A stretch of DNA of 29,042 nt from Cochliopodium minus (taxonomy: Eukaryota > Discosea > Himatismenida > Cochliopodiidae): contig JAMYWO010000001.1 of the NCBI GenBank assembly GCA_024220525.1, forward strand, positions 201,255 through 230,296, in the 5' to 3' direction. Shown here one piece after another: positions 1 through 10,846 of this stretch. The position numbers and the translations under genes are program-made. The notes beneath the pieces were generated by a model. It did not search any database and was not told the DNA's origin. It saw only the letters and a list, made by a program, of their open reading frames with translations. Positions within the stretch are counted from its first letter, which is position 1. Every line of letters begins with the position of its first letter.

Positions 1-147
1 CAATTATTGTTCTTTAATTTGAGTATAAAAACGAATTTTGGAAATTATGAACCAAATGAAATTAACTTCCGTCAAATGATTATGAAATCCTATTAATAAA
101 AATCAGCTAATTTGCTTTTGATCATTGAGAACTTATTATAATAAAAA

Positions 148-3100
148 ATGAGCACCAGTAAAAAACCAATCAAATATTTTTTATTTTATTTTATTTTTCT
201 TTCCTATAAACAGATTATTTGAATGATTTGTCTTCTTGCACAAATAGATTGATAAAAGAAGCAAAGGAATCAAATGAGGTAGTATTCTTCGAAACAAATA
301 AGAAGGTGCTTCATCTATGTTTTTTGATTGAACAGATATTGAATGATGGATTGATAGGTTTTCAATTTAATAACCATATAAAATGATATATAAGATTATA
401 TCAAATTTTCAACAAAAAAATTTGATATATTTTTCTTTTTTAATTGGTATATAGATAAAGCATTCTTTGGAAAGACATCCAATTGGGATTACATCCAAAA
501 CTTGTCAAAATGTTTACCCGGCGAATTCGCCAAAGAATCCATTCAATTGGCTAAAGAATCCGCAACAACGGATATTGGAAGAACAAGAGCCTTTTTGAGA
601 ATAGCATTGAATGAAAGATCGTTAAAGGATTATCTTGCTGCATTGATTTATAATCAAGAATTGACAAAGTAAATATTTTAATATGATTGATCCTAAAAGC
701 TATCTTATTAAATAAAATACTGAAATAATTTCAATATATTCAAAAAAATGAGCTAATATATCAAAAATATACCAAAATTAGATCATTCTATCAAATACAT
801 TCTACATTGAGAAATGATTTCGAAGTGAATAAAATGTTGAATATGCTGGAAGATTTGAGAGAAATGAAATTCAGCTTATTTTTTAAAGAGAAAGAATTGA
901 ATAACAAAGATTATTGGGATTCATTCAAATGGGATTTCCAAGATGACCCAATCAAAACAGAGCCCATCTCAGTAAATCCGAATCAAACAGAAAACAATTT
1001 GGAATCATCAAACAGCATAGGATCATCCAGTGGAAGTTCCTTAAAAAATTCGCTCAACACACCCAACACTCCAGGATCTCTTTCTATAACACCTTCTCAA
1101 GGAGCCAGCAAAATCAAAAAGAAAAAGACAAAAAAGACAAAGAAAAAAACGAGAAAACCAAACCTTGCAAACATAGAAATTTCTGACCATCCATCCACAC
1201 CTAATCTTAATAGATCTGTTAACTCTTCTCCAAGTTTAGTGAGAACAAATCCTAAAGTGGAGAAAAAAGGGGTGATTGAGCTGATTGATCTTGATGACGA
1301 TGAAGAAAATTCATCCAGTTCTGAAGATGAGGAGGAGGAAATGGAAGGAAAAAACATCCAAACAAGTGATCATTCCGACCTTTCCATAAATGAAAACCGC
1401 ACAAACATCCCACAAGATATACTTAAAACTAAAGAAGAAGAAATTTTAGTTGAAAAGGAAAACACTTTATCAATAAATGAATTTAAAGAAACACAAAATA
1501 CACAACCAATAAATAAGAGTAATAGTAACACTCCTGAAAATCAAAAACCAACTGAAACTGATCAACGGGAGCTTGTTGCTCAAAAAATAGAAAAGCCTCC
1601 AACAAAAGAAAACACAACCCTTCCTGAAAATGTTCAGAATAATCAAACAGAAGAAAAAGAAAAAACAACCTCATCAAGCGTTAGTTCAAAAGAGACAGTG
1701 ATTGAGGTCAAAAAAGAAGAAACAATACCAAGAAGACACCAGCTTTTGACCAAACACTTTGAACAAGCAATACAAGAAATCAACAAAGAGAGTAATGGAG
1801 GGAAAAACATCATTTATAAGAGTAATGTTTCTTTGATTAGATTGTGTGTCGCTTTGGAGAATGTCCTCAATGACGGAATACAGAAGGGAAGTTTGTTCGA
1901 GAAAGTTTCGTATTGGTATTATGTCAATAAAATTGACAGATGTCTTCCTTCTACTGGAGATTTTTTGGAAAACATCAAGGACAACAAAGATGTTTCAAAT
2001 GAGGTAGGCAGAGGAAGAACTTTCTTGTTTAATTCTTTGAATAACAGAAAAATTACAGAGTACCTCGAGTCTTTGTTTTTAGAAGACACTCTCACCAAAA
2101 CTTATTATTCTCCCGAATCATTTCTTTTCTTGGAACAAAACAGATCTTTTGTCATTTCTCAACTGAACAAGATTGGACCTGCTCAATTCCAGTTGGACAC
2201 ATTTGAAGCTGATCTTGATGATCCTTACATTTGGATTTATGTCTTGGAAGAAACTTCTCAGCCTGAAATCACTCCATTTACAAACAATGATACCCAAAAA
2301 GCACCTCTACAACACAAAAAAAGAAAGAAAAAGTTGACGGTGATTGTTGATATTGATTCCCCTGAAGGAAAAGTCACCAACACCGAAAAGTACAACTTTT
2401 TCAATATTAACGATAAAAAATTTCCTCCCCACAAAAAAAGTGAAAAGAAAGATTCCAACAAGGATCTCCCTAACAAAGAAGAAAAGCAATTAGAATCAGA
2501 GTATTCGAACAATAATCATAAAGAACCAATCACCCATTCTAAATCTCCTCACCAAACTGAAACAAACCGTGAAGGAATCAAAATAGAAGCGCAAGGCCAA
2601 GATCTCATGGATTCTAACGACTTTGAAACTATTCTCGGATCAATGAAAGAGCTTGAGATGATGATCCAAGAAAAAATAGAAAACGAAGAAACTCCTCCCT
2701 TCAATACAAAGCAAAATTCTACTCCTGTAGAAGAGAAATTGGAACCAAAGTCTACTTATTCCCAAAGCTACGAAGTCAAAAAAGAAGCGGACAGTTTTGA
2801 GTGGATCAACGGAAAACTAGTCAAAGTAGAGAACAACGAAGATGATGAGGTGAAGGAGTCCCTCAACTTTCTCAACGACGAAAAAAACTACAACTTTGAT
2901 ATTCCTTCTGATAACTATAATAACAACAACACTTCTCAAATCACGAAATCCACTAGTTACAATGAAGGCAGCAACAGTGGAAAGACAAAACATCTTAGTA
3001 TGAGCTCGAATAGTTTGCAAATTAACAACGAGAACAACATTTTTGATAACAGAAAAACTACTTCTTTTGTCTTCCAAAAGAATACAAACACGAACAGTTC

Positions 3101-4275
3101 TTCTCTTACTCAAAAACAACCACTTTTTAACAACAACAACAAAAGTCCTAAAGTGACCATTCTTCAACACAAGTTGGACATCATAGACGATTACATCCAG
3201 GACTTTCATTTGGTCGAATCCAAACATGAGGAAGCCAAAACCAATTCTATTTATTCCAGTGAAATCCACACCTTCATTTTGGTAGCCAATCCCAAAATTG
3301 TCAAAAATGAGAAGTGTCCTGCTTGTTCAGTTACTCTCAATTATAGTTTTTTTGGGAACGCAAAACTATGTAAGAAAAATTTCTATTTAATAATCATATT
3401 TTTTTGTTTTGTTTCAGAAAAGTTTTTTTTATTCAAAAATAGTTATTTATTTATTTAAAAAAAATTGTTTTATTTTAAAAAGAATATTAAATTTTCATTC
3501 ATTTCTTCCTTTAAAAGGTACTTATACCAATCATCACTTTTGTAAATCTCCTTACTGTTTCGGAAACGAAAAATCTCTCATCCCTACAAAAATTGTGTTC
3601 GAGTGGAACTTTAGTCTCCACCCAGTGAGCAACCTCTCCAAAGAATACATCGATAAGAACATCAACAGTCTCATTGATATCAAACAAGTCAACAGAAATA
3701 TTTATTCTATCTCTCCCAAGCTTACTTATGTTTCCAAGTTAAGAATTCAGTTCAGTATTTTGAGAGAGTATCTCGCAACTTGCCCTCGTGGTGGATCTTC
3801 TGCACTTTCCCAAATAAAAGGTTCAAATTTTGTTTTTTTTTTCTTTAATTCATTTAAGAAGATAAGCTGTTATTTTAATTTGAACTGATTTCTTTTCTTT
3901 TTAAATTATTTTTTTTAATTTTATTTATTTTCTTTGATCATTGAATTTTTTCTTTTAGGAGATGAATTTTTAACTTGTCCTTCTATTGATAAGTTTTCCA
4001 TCAAAAATCTCATAGACGTCAATGCTGGAATCTTGGCTGGAACTTTGTCTCAGCATATTAAAGAATTCAGAGATCATGTGCTCAATTTTTGTGAGGCCTG
4101 CAAGTTAAAGGGAAGCTACTGTGAAGGTTGCAATTCTAAAACAATTATTTATAGTTTTGATTTAGAGAACATCAAGAAATGTTCTAAATGTGAGGCTCTT
4201 TATCACAACAAGTGTTATGAGAAGAAAGGAAACTGCAAAAAATGTGATAGAATTAGAAAATTCCAAAACAAATAA
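148..4275 (+). CDS. Tandem-RUN, Rubicon-homology (RH) domain protein, PLEKHM1/Rubicon-like
   Basis: Probable Rab7-dependent regulator of late endosomes and autophagosomes. Exons 148-157, 214-357, 455-668, 782-3369, 3518-3820 and 3959-4275 join in frame to 1191 residues. The start is ATG 148 in an A-run; exon 1 encodes only three codons plus one base. RUN domain 1 covers about residues 15-180 (GRTRAFLRIALNERSLKDYL). RUN domain 2 covers about 440-610 (GRGRTFLFNSLNNRKITEYL). Both end in a TK-S/T-F/Y-Y motif. A long low-complexity Ser/Asn/Glu/Lys linker follows, with a basic KKKKTKKTKKK patch. The C-terminus from about residue 965 is a Cys-rich RH (DUF4206) domain: CPAC, CKSPYC, FEWNFSLHPVSNLSKEYID, CEACKLKGSYCEGC, CSKC and CKKC, the order seen in PLEKHM1 and Rubicon. 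No PH domains are visible. The RH assignment is very secure. The RUN assignments rest on motif similarity and on the mutual resemblance of the two copies. Function is inferred from the family. Confidence 0.9.
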
Positions 4276-4351
4276 ATGTTTTTGAAAAATTAGAAAACAA
4301 AATTTTACAAGAATATTGTGAAAATATTAAATAAAATAAAAAAAAAAGAGG

Positions 4352-5966
4352 ATGGAAAATTACAACGATTTTATTAAAGTGATAAATAACTTTCAATTAC
4401 AAATCAATCAAAAAATTGATAAGATCCATAACCAACAAACAGAAACAAATCAAAAAATTGATAAGATAGATAACCAACAAACAGAAACAAATCAAAAAAT
4501 TGATAACCAACAAATACAAATCAAAAAAATTGATAAACAACAAACAGAAACAAATCAAAAAATTGATAAGATTGATAACCAACAAACAGAAACAAATCAG
4601 TCAGTAAATGAACTCTTATCTCTCTGTGCGATAGTAAATGAACAAAGTGTAAAATTTCTTTACTATCAATATTCTGCATAATTAAAAATTATTTTTACAT
4701 CCTTTATAGCTAAGATCAGAGGTATATAATCCTGAGAAAAGAAACTATAATTGCATAAAAGATGTTGAATACCTTCTCAATGCAACATTGGAAAGGAAGA
4801 AAATACAATTAAAATTTGATACCATGTTAAAAGATGAGGAAATAAAAGAAAAATTCTTGCAATGCTTGAAAAAATCTCAAGATGATTATTATGCTGAATA
4901 TAATAAGAATGAAGATGAAAAAAACCATATAATAATCAACAACTATAAATGCTTGTCATTTATAAAAAGATCCACCCTCGTTTTTGGGGTAATAATTTTT
5001 CTTGACAACATATCTTAAATTCTTTACATTTTATATTTTATTTGAAAAAAAAAAAAAAATTATTCTTCACAAATAAAGAAAGGAGAAGTTGATGTATTAG
5101 ATATCTCCATTGATGAATCATCTATGACAGTCATTGATTATGAAAGCAAAATGAGAATTAAGGAACATGGGGCAGTACAAGTTTTTCATTTTCTATTCAT
5201 TGTGGCATGTTTATTGGAAGAGAAAGGGATTTCTTCATTCAAATTATGTGGTTCCATTTTTTATAGCATAAAAAGAAATAACAAATTGATCGACCAAAAG
5301 CAATTCTTGAAAGCATCAGAAGAAAAACTCCCTCCAATAATTCCGACTGTTGAAAATACAAATCTCATTGTTCCAAATAATAGCAATAGTCTCCTCATCC
5401 CTGAAGATAAAGGAGATACTGCAGAAAAAAAGCAAGGAAAGATATATCCCTCAAATATGAATTTTTCATTTGGTCCTGGAGATACAAAATACCATATCTG
5501 CTACAAGAAATATGACCAAAATTTTCAACAAACCAAAGAGAAGATGATAAAATCATCCAGGAAAAGCAAAACCTCAGGATCTCTTGATTTGAAAAAACTT
5601 GTCAGCAAATCTTTTTCACAATCTTCCAATGACAGCACACCTGAATCCAAAAACCAAGGTCAAAAAAAGAAATACGAGTCTCCCAATCTATCTTCCATCA
5701 CTATCACACCTGAAGAAACCAAGAACGATATAGAAATAGAGAAATCCACAAAATCTCTTGATTTGAAAAGACTTGTCAGCAAAACTTTTTCACAATCTTC
5801 CAATGACAGCACACCTCAATCCAAAAACCAAGGCCAGAAAAGGAAATACGAGTCCCCCGATCAATCTTCCACTATCACACCTGTACCCAAAACCCTTGTC
5901 AAAAGAAAATACTCTCGTTCAACATTTCAATTGAGAAAGAGATTATCCAAAATTCCAGATAATTAA
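4352..5966 (+). CDS. Coiled-coil protein with PD-(D/E)XK nuclease-like core and basic Ser-rich tail
   Basis: Exons 4352-4648, 4710-4988 and 5079-5966, both junctions phase 0, give 487 residues. Residues about 15-85 are near-identical 14-residue coiled-coil units (NQKIDKIDNQQTET). Residues 195-216 read GEVDVL, a short spacer, then VIDYESK. This has the E-x-D ... E-x-K spacing of PD-(D/E)XK nucleases; candidate active-site residues are E195, D197, E214 and K216. A helix-rich stretch follows, as expected for that fold. Residues about 345-475 are a basic Ser/Thr/Pro tail with a duplicated segment and KRK/RKR clusters that could act as nuclear localisation signals. Coiled coil followed by this nuclease motif is an arrangement also seen in prokaryotic DUF3782-type proteins, so lateral acquisition is possible but unproven. 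The gene starts only 76 bp after the previous stop. The gene model is firm; the nuclease call is inference from the motif. Confidence 0.62.
4406..4602 (+). repeat. Tandem 42-nt coding repeat (14-residue coiled-coil units)
   Basis: The unit AACCAACAAACAGAAACAAA followed by TCAAAAAATTGATAAGAT recurs about four to five times. One copy is shortened and one is diverged. It encodes QQTETNQKIDKIDN. The near-identity of the copies suggests recent expansion by slippage or unequal crossover, always in multiples of three. Confidence 0.85.
5581..5858 (+). repeat. Direct duplication in the gene 2 tail
   Basis: Two 104-nt copies, 5581-5684 and 5755-5858, lie 174 nt apart. Each encodes SLDLK-K/R-LVSK-S/T-FSQSSNDSTP and then SKNQGQK-K/R-KYESP. 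Few substitutions separate them and there are no indels between the copies, so the duplication is fairly recent and in frame. Confidence 0.9.
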
Positions 5967-6294
5967 TAATCAATTGATTGATTGAATGGATGGATATGAA
6001 GATTTGACAAAATATACTCATTTTTTAAATAAAGTGAAATATAAATAAAAAAAAAAATTTAAATTCTTTTTTATCCTTTCAAACAAAAAAAATAGGTACC
6101 CATATTTCTTACATAATCAAATTCCCCATTTTCATAAAAATAACAATTAATTTCTCAATATATTTATTTGCCAAAAAACCATAATTTTTTATATTTACTA
6201 TAATATATTGTTTTAAATCTAAAAATATAGATTACAATTATCTGAACAATTCAAATACTTTTAATTATATATATATTTTTTTTAGAGGAATAAA
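5967..6294. other. AT-rich intergenic region, 5' flank of CYFIP
   Basis: These 328 bases between the stop of gene 2 and the CYFIP start contain no credible coding sequence or structured RNA. They are A/T runs, including an (AT)n stretch just before the start codon. The region presumably holds the gene 2 terminator and the CYFIP promoter, but no defined motif stands out. Confidence 0.5.
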
Positions 6295-9200
6295 ATGGAT
6301 CAAGTATCTATTCCAGAAAGAAAGAATCAAATTAAACAAGCAATAACATTATTGGAAGATTTTCCTCTGACTAATGATCAACCAAATATTCAAGGACCAT
6401 CAATCTCAATAAATTATGATGGATATTCAAATCCAAATTTCAGTGATACAAATGGATTTGAATGTAGATGGACAGTAGAAATGCAAGAGATTAAAAAGAT
6501 GCAAGAAATCTTATCACAAGGAGAATTCTTCCAATCCATGCTTTATACCTATAGAAGTTGCTCAAGTGCAGTTCCAAGAGTAAAAGCAACAGATGATCCA
6601 AACAAAGCAACCATCTATGAGAAGACCTACGAAATCTTGGAGCCAGAAGTAGGAAAGTTGAAAAAATTGATGTTCTTCCAAAAGGAATCTATCGCATTCT
6701 TCAAGCAAATAACCGATAATGTAAAGAATGGGTTGGCAAAGAAATTGGTCTATTCTGAAGAGTTTGTATTGCATATGATCAAGATGTTGGACATGTTCGC
6801 CAAATTGGATGCTTTGAAAGATATGAAAGCATGTCTCAACAATGATTTCTCTTTCTTCAAGAGAGCATTCGGGTTCTTGAGAAAGAATATGGGTAATGAT
6901 GATCAAACCCAAGAGAATCACACCCTCTATTTGTTCTTGGCAAACAATAACAGCATCACCACCAGTTTGAAGAGTGAATTGCAAGGATTGAGCGGATTTG
7001 ATGACACTTTGAGTCTTGTTGCTAACATGTGCGCTGATTATATGGAGCAAGAGCTTTTTGTTCTCCCTGATGAAAAGTTCATGTTGTTGAGAGTGATGCC
7101 ATTCTTGCTTTCTTTGATGGATGGTCCTGATAAATTGAATATCTTCAAAAGCAAAAAGATCAAAATTTCCAGATTCACCAAAATCTTTGATGTAAAATTT
7201 ATTATTTTTCATATTTCCTTTTATTATAGGATTCAAATTTATCTTTATTGAAAATATGTATTCAATTATAATTTATATCATTTTTGAATTTATAGAAATA
7301 TCCTGTTGTTCCTCTTTATGGAGATATGCAAATCACTTTGAGTTTGATCTTGAAGAACTCTCCTAACTTTGATGAAAAGTTGATTGGCCCACTTGAAGTT
7401 GATCCAAAGGGAGCAGTCAACTACGAATTGAATCAGATTATTGGAAGAATCCGTTTGGAACATCACACCTATGTAACTGATCTTTCTCTCCTCGTAAACG
7501 AATTGCACATCTACAAAAAGTTGAACAAAGAAACTGGTTTGGGAACTGCTCAAAGAGTTTACGAAACTGTCTTGAGAGGTATCAAGTATTTGGGTGCTTG
7601 GACTGCTGCTGTTATGATGCAAAGTGCTTGGAAGTATGCAAGACCCAATAAAGCAGAAGACCTACAAGATTACGAACGTGTAGTAAAAAAGAACTACACT
7701 CCTGAAGAATGCTGGACTTTGGTAGAGGTCATTGGTTTCATCAAAGGTCTTTCTGGTCTTCTCATTAAGAACGAATCTCTCTTTGCTCCTCATTTGAAAC
7801 TCACCATTCACGATGAAATCCAAAACTTTGTTCAATCTGATATCACTCCTGCCTTGAGATATATCTCCAAGCAAAAGAAGAAAACAACTGATCTTAGAGA
7901 AGACTTGTTGAACTTGAGAACCATCGGAGCTGATTGGATCGGGGGAACTGAACCACCAGATGAGTCATTATTTGGAGGAAAGAAGAAAACCACCAAGACC
8001 AAAGAAGAAAAGATCACTTGGAACCCTAGAAAAGTTGGTCCTTCTCCTACTCAATTGGTTTTAATCAGAAACAGCGTGTATGGTTACATTGCTCACAAGA
8101 TTCTCGGACCTAAAAAAGGACTCTACAGCGACAAGAACTTTAACGGAGAAACCAAGGTATTTGAAAATTTTTACAAGCGTTCTTTCAACTACAAGTACAT
8201 TTTGGACTTCAATAACTCCATCATTCAATGTTCCGATTTGGGAGACTTGTGGTATCGTGAGTTCTACTTGGAAATCAGTAAGAAATTACAATTTCCTATT
8301 GAAATGTCTCTTCCTTGGATCTTGACTGATTCTATTATTGAACCTCATCACACTGCCATGTACGACTATGCCTTGTACCCTTTCGAGTTGTACAATGATG
8401 CTGCAGAAAGAGCTCTTAACAGTTTGAAACAACAATTCTTGTACGACGAAATAGAAGCTGAAGTCAACTTGGCTTTCGATCAGTTCATCTATAAACTTTC
8501 TGAGCAAGTTTATACTTACTACAAGACTAGAGCTGCTTCCATCTTGTTGGACAAGGACTACAAGAAAGACTTGCAATTCATTTCAGAGCATCAAGAACAA
8601 CCACAAAATCAGTTTCGTTACAAACCTTCAAAGAGTAGATTCGGTACTCTCTTGAGACAACGTAATTTTCAATTGTTGGGACGTTCCATCGATTTGAACA
8701 CCTTGATTGCCCAACGTATGAACAATCAGTTGAGAAAGAACATTGATATTGCAATTTCTCACTTTGAAGCTAACGACATCACTTCTATCGTTGGTCTTCA
8801 CAACTTGATCAAGTGTACTAGAAAGACTTATGAATTGTTGTCCAGAGACTTTACTCTTGATCCTTGGGAGTCTATCTACCACGAGAAAGATGGAACAATT
8901 GCATTGAACTCTTGCCAAGGTAGAATTGCCAATCACGTTTTGTTCGAACTTGCTTACGATTTCTTCCCAAACTTCAACTTTAATATGTTGACTCAAAGAT
9001 TTGTTAGAACCTCCGAGCCTTATGCGCCTGAACCTCCGAGAGATAATGAAATAAACATGAAGAAGTATTCTATGCTTTTTGGTACAAGAGGATTTACCCA
9101 AGCTTTCTTCAAAATCGAGGAACTTTATAAGAAATTCTTTGGTATCCAACATTTTGAAGCAATCATTGAACTCCTTGGGGATGAATACCTCCCTTTGATC

Positions 9201-10747
9201 ATCGGAGAAACTGTGAATAACTTGGATGCAAAGATCAGAAACGTTTTGTCTCCTTACACTGAAGCTTTGAACAGAGCTTTGCCTCCAACCCTTAAACTTC
9301 CTCGTTTGGATTATGGTATTGTTGGAGCATTCGGTTATTACGAATTGAACTTGAAGGATATCACAGAGTACGATCAATTGAATCCAGTTGTCAACCAGCA
9401 CTTTAAGGAGACTGGTAACACTGTCATCTTCTTCTTGTTGTTGGAAAAGGCTCGTTCATTTGAAACTTCCAAGAGATTAATCGTTACTGCACCATTCCTC
9501 GGAATGACAAGTGAAAACTATGTAAAAGAAATCAATTTTTTTTAAATAACTTTAAATTTAATGTTTTTTTTTCATAAGAATGATCCTGGAGAAAGAACTT
9601 CCAAATCCCCATTCTTTAGTTCCATCAATACTTTGTGTTCTGCACTCAACAACCAAAGGGAGAAGGGAGTTGCCAAAGTACCCGAAATTCTTTCCGATCT
9701 CATCACCTCTGCACAAAAGGCAGATCTCTACTATAGACCACCTAGCTCTGACAACTTCTCCATCTTCAAGAGTGCATTGAGAGGAATCCAAAATTGTTTA
9801 TCAAGCGTATGGAGTAACTGGCAAGGTGTTCTCTCTGAGAATGGAGTTTTGGCAATCGAAAAGACTACTGCTTTCTACCGTTTGTGGTCTACTTTGCAAT
9901 ACGTGTGGTGTCTCCCCAACAAACAAAAGGAGAACCAAAAGGAAGGAGAAGCTTTGTTTGGACATGGTTGGGCTTGGGGTGGATGTACCCTCATCTACTT
10001 TCTCAAACAAAGACCTCAATTCGAAGTGTTTGACTTTTCTTATCACGTCTTAAAGGTAAAATGGAAATAATTTAAAATAAAACTTTTGAAAATTAAAATT
10101 TTTTATTTAATAAAAAGATTATGGAAATCAACGAACATGAATTGAACACTGTTGAACCAAAGAAGAAAAAAGAAGGAGAATATGATCCAAATGCTAAGAA
10201 ACAATACGAATTAGCAGATTTGAGAGAGTTCCGTCAAAAGGCTAGAGAAATAAAGAGAATCAATGATGCTATCTTCTCCACTTTAGAGTCTTATGTTCCT
10301 CTTGGTGATTCCAAACCTGAGCCATTCTCTCCTCCTACTGAACCTGGGTGGGATGAGGCCAGCTTTATTCAAGTTGCTAAAGAAGGAGCTCCTCAAAACT
10401 TTGATAGAATGAGCACTCTCAATAGTTTTTCAATGTCTGAGTGTATTTTCTTTTTTTGTTTTTTTTTCAATCAACTAGTTTTATTCATCCTTTTTTTTTT
10501 AGCTACTTCGAAGAGTGTGGGTTATGACAATAATTTTCCACCCCCACCACCTAACAACAACTTTCCTACACCACCTCCCAATAACTTTCCTCCGCCTCCA
10601 CCTAACAACAACTTTCCTACACCGCCTCCCAATAACTTCCCCCCTCCTCCTCCCGGGAACTTTCCTCCTCCACCTCCCGGAAATGATTTTCCACCTCCTC
10701 CTGGCAATAACTTTCCTCCACCACCTCCACCGCCCCCAGGCTTTTGA
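6295..10747 (+). CDS. CYFIP: CYFIP/Sra-1/PirA, Rac-binding subunit of the WAVE (SCAR) complex, with a C-terminal FPPPP tail
   Basis: Core subunit of the WAVE regulatory complex, which passes Rac signals to Arp2/3-driven actin assembly. Exons 6295-7191, 7296-9521, 9579-10055, 10118-10442 and 10503-10747 give 1389 residues; animal CYFIPs have about 1250. The body is colinear with animal CYFIP: MLYTYRSCSSAVPRVK, YEILEPEVGKL, VVPLYGDMQ, YNYT-like KNYTPEECWTLVEVIGFIKG, LWYREFYLEISKKLQFPIEM, QFLYDEIEAEVNLAFDQF and LLGRSIDLNTLIAQR are all evident. K189 and R190 match the human A-site Rac-contact numbering exactly. The Tyr/Gly region of the second (D) site appears as LYKKFFGIQHF near residue 910. The normal C-terminal helix (REIKRINDAIFSTLESYV, about 1255-1275) is followed by an unusual tail from residue 1309 to 1389 with six FPPPP motifs. 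The donor at 10443 is preferred over 10441 because the latter runs into a stop. Identification is certain; the tail's function is inferred. Confidence 0.96.
10535..10744 (+). repeat. Polyproline FPPPP repeat array in the CYFIP tail
   Basis: Imperfect 30-60 nt units encode alternating NNFPPPPP, NNFPTPPP and GNFPPPPP blocks, ending in a run of eight prolines and Gly-Phe. Six blocks contain Phe followed by at least four prolines, the class I EVH1 (Ena/VASP) ligand pattern. The GC-richer proline codons stand out from the AT-rich surroundings. The ORF stays open across all units. Confidence 0.9.
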
Positions 10748-10846
10748 GAATATAACATTCTAAAATGTCACAATAAAAATTTAAAAATGTTCATATCTTT
10801 TTTTGATTTTCCCATTTGATTGTTCTTATCTTTAAAAAAAAAAAAA

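Noticed and set aside
6562-7236. 224-codon minus-strand frame opposite CYFIP exon 1 (and 8628-9401, 257 codons, opposite exon 2)
   Set aside because: Shadows of the conserved CYFIP coding frame; no domain is recognisable and the sense frame is certain.
7246-7260. Extra small exon inside CYFIP intron 1 (after the AG near 7229)
   Set aside because: Direct joining of 7191 to 7296 gives the same length as animal CYFIP between the conserved Lys-Ile and VVPL positions; an added exon would insert unaligned residues.
10441-10502. Splice donor GTGTAT at 10441 for CYFIP intron 4
   Set aside because: It leads to a stop after eight codons; the donor GTATTT two bases downstream keeps the proline frame open.
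10515-10763. His/Leu/Thr-rich alternative frame through the polyproline array
   Set aside because: Out-of-frame reading of the FPPPP repeats; the proline frame matches the exon phase and ends in a natural stop.
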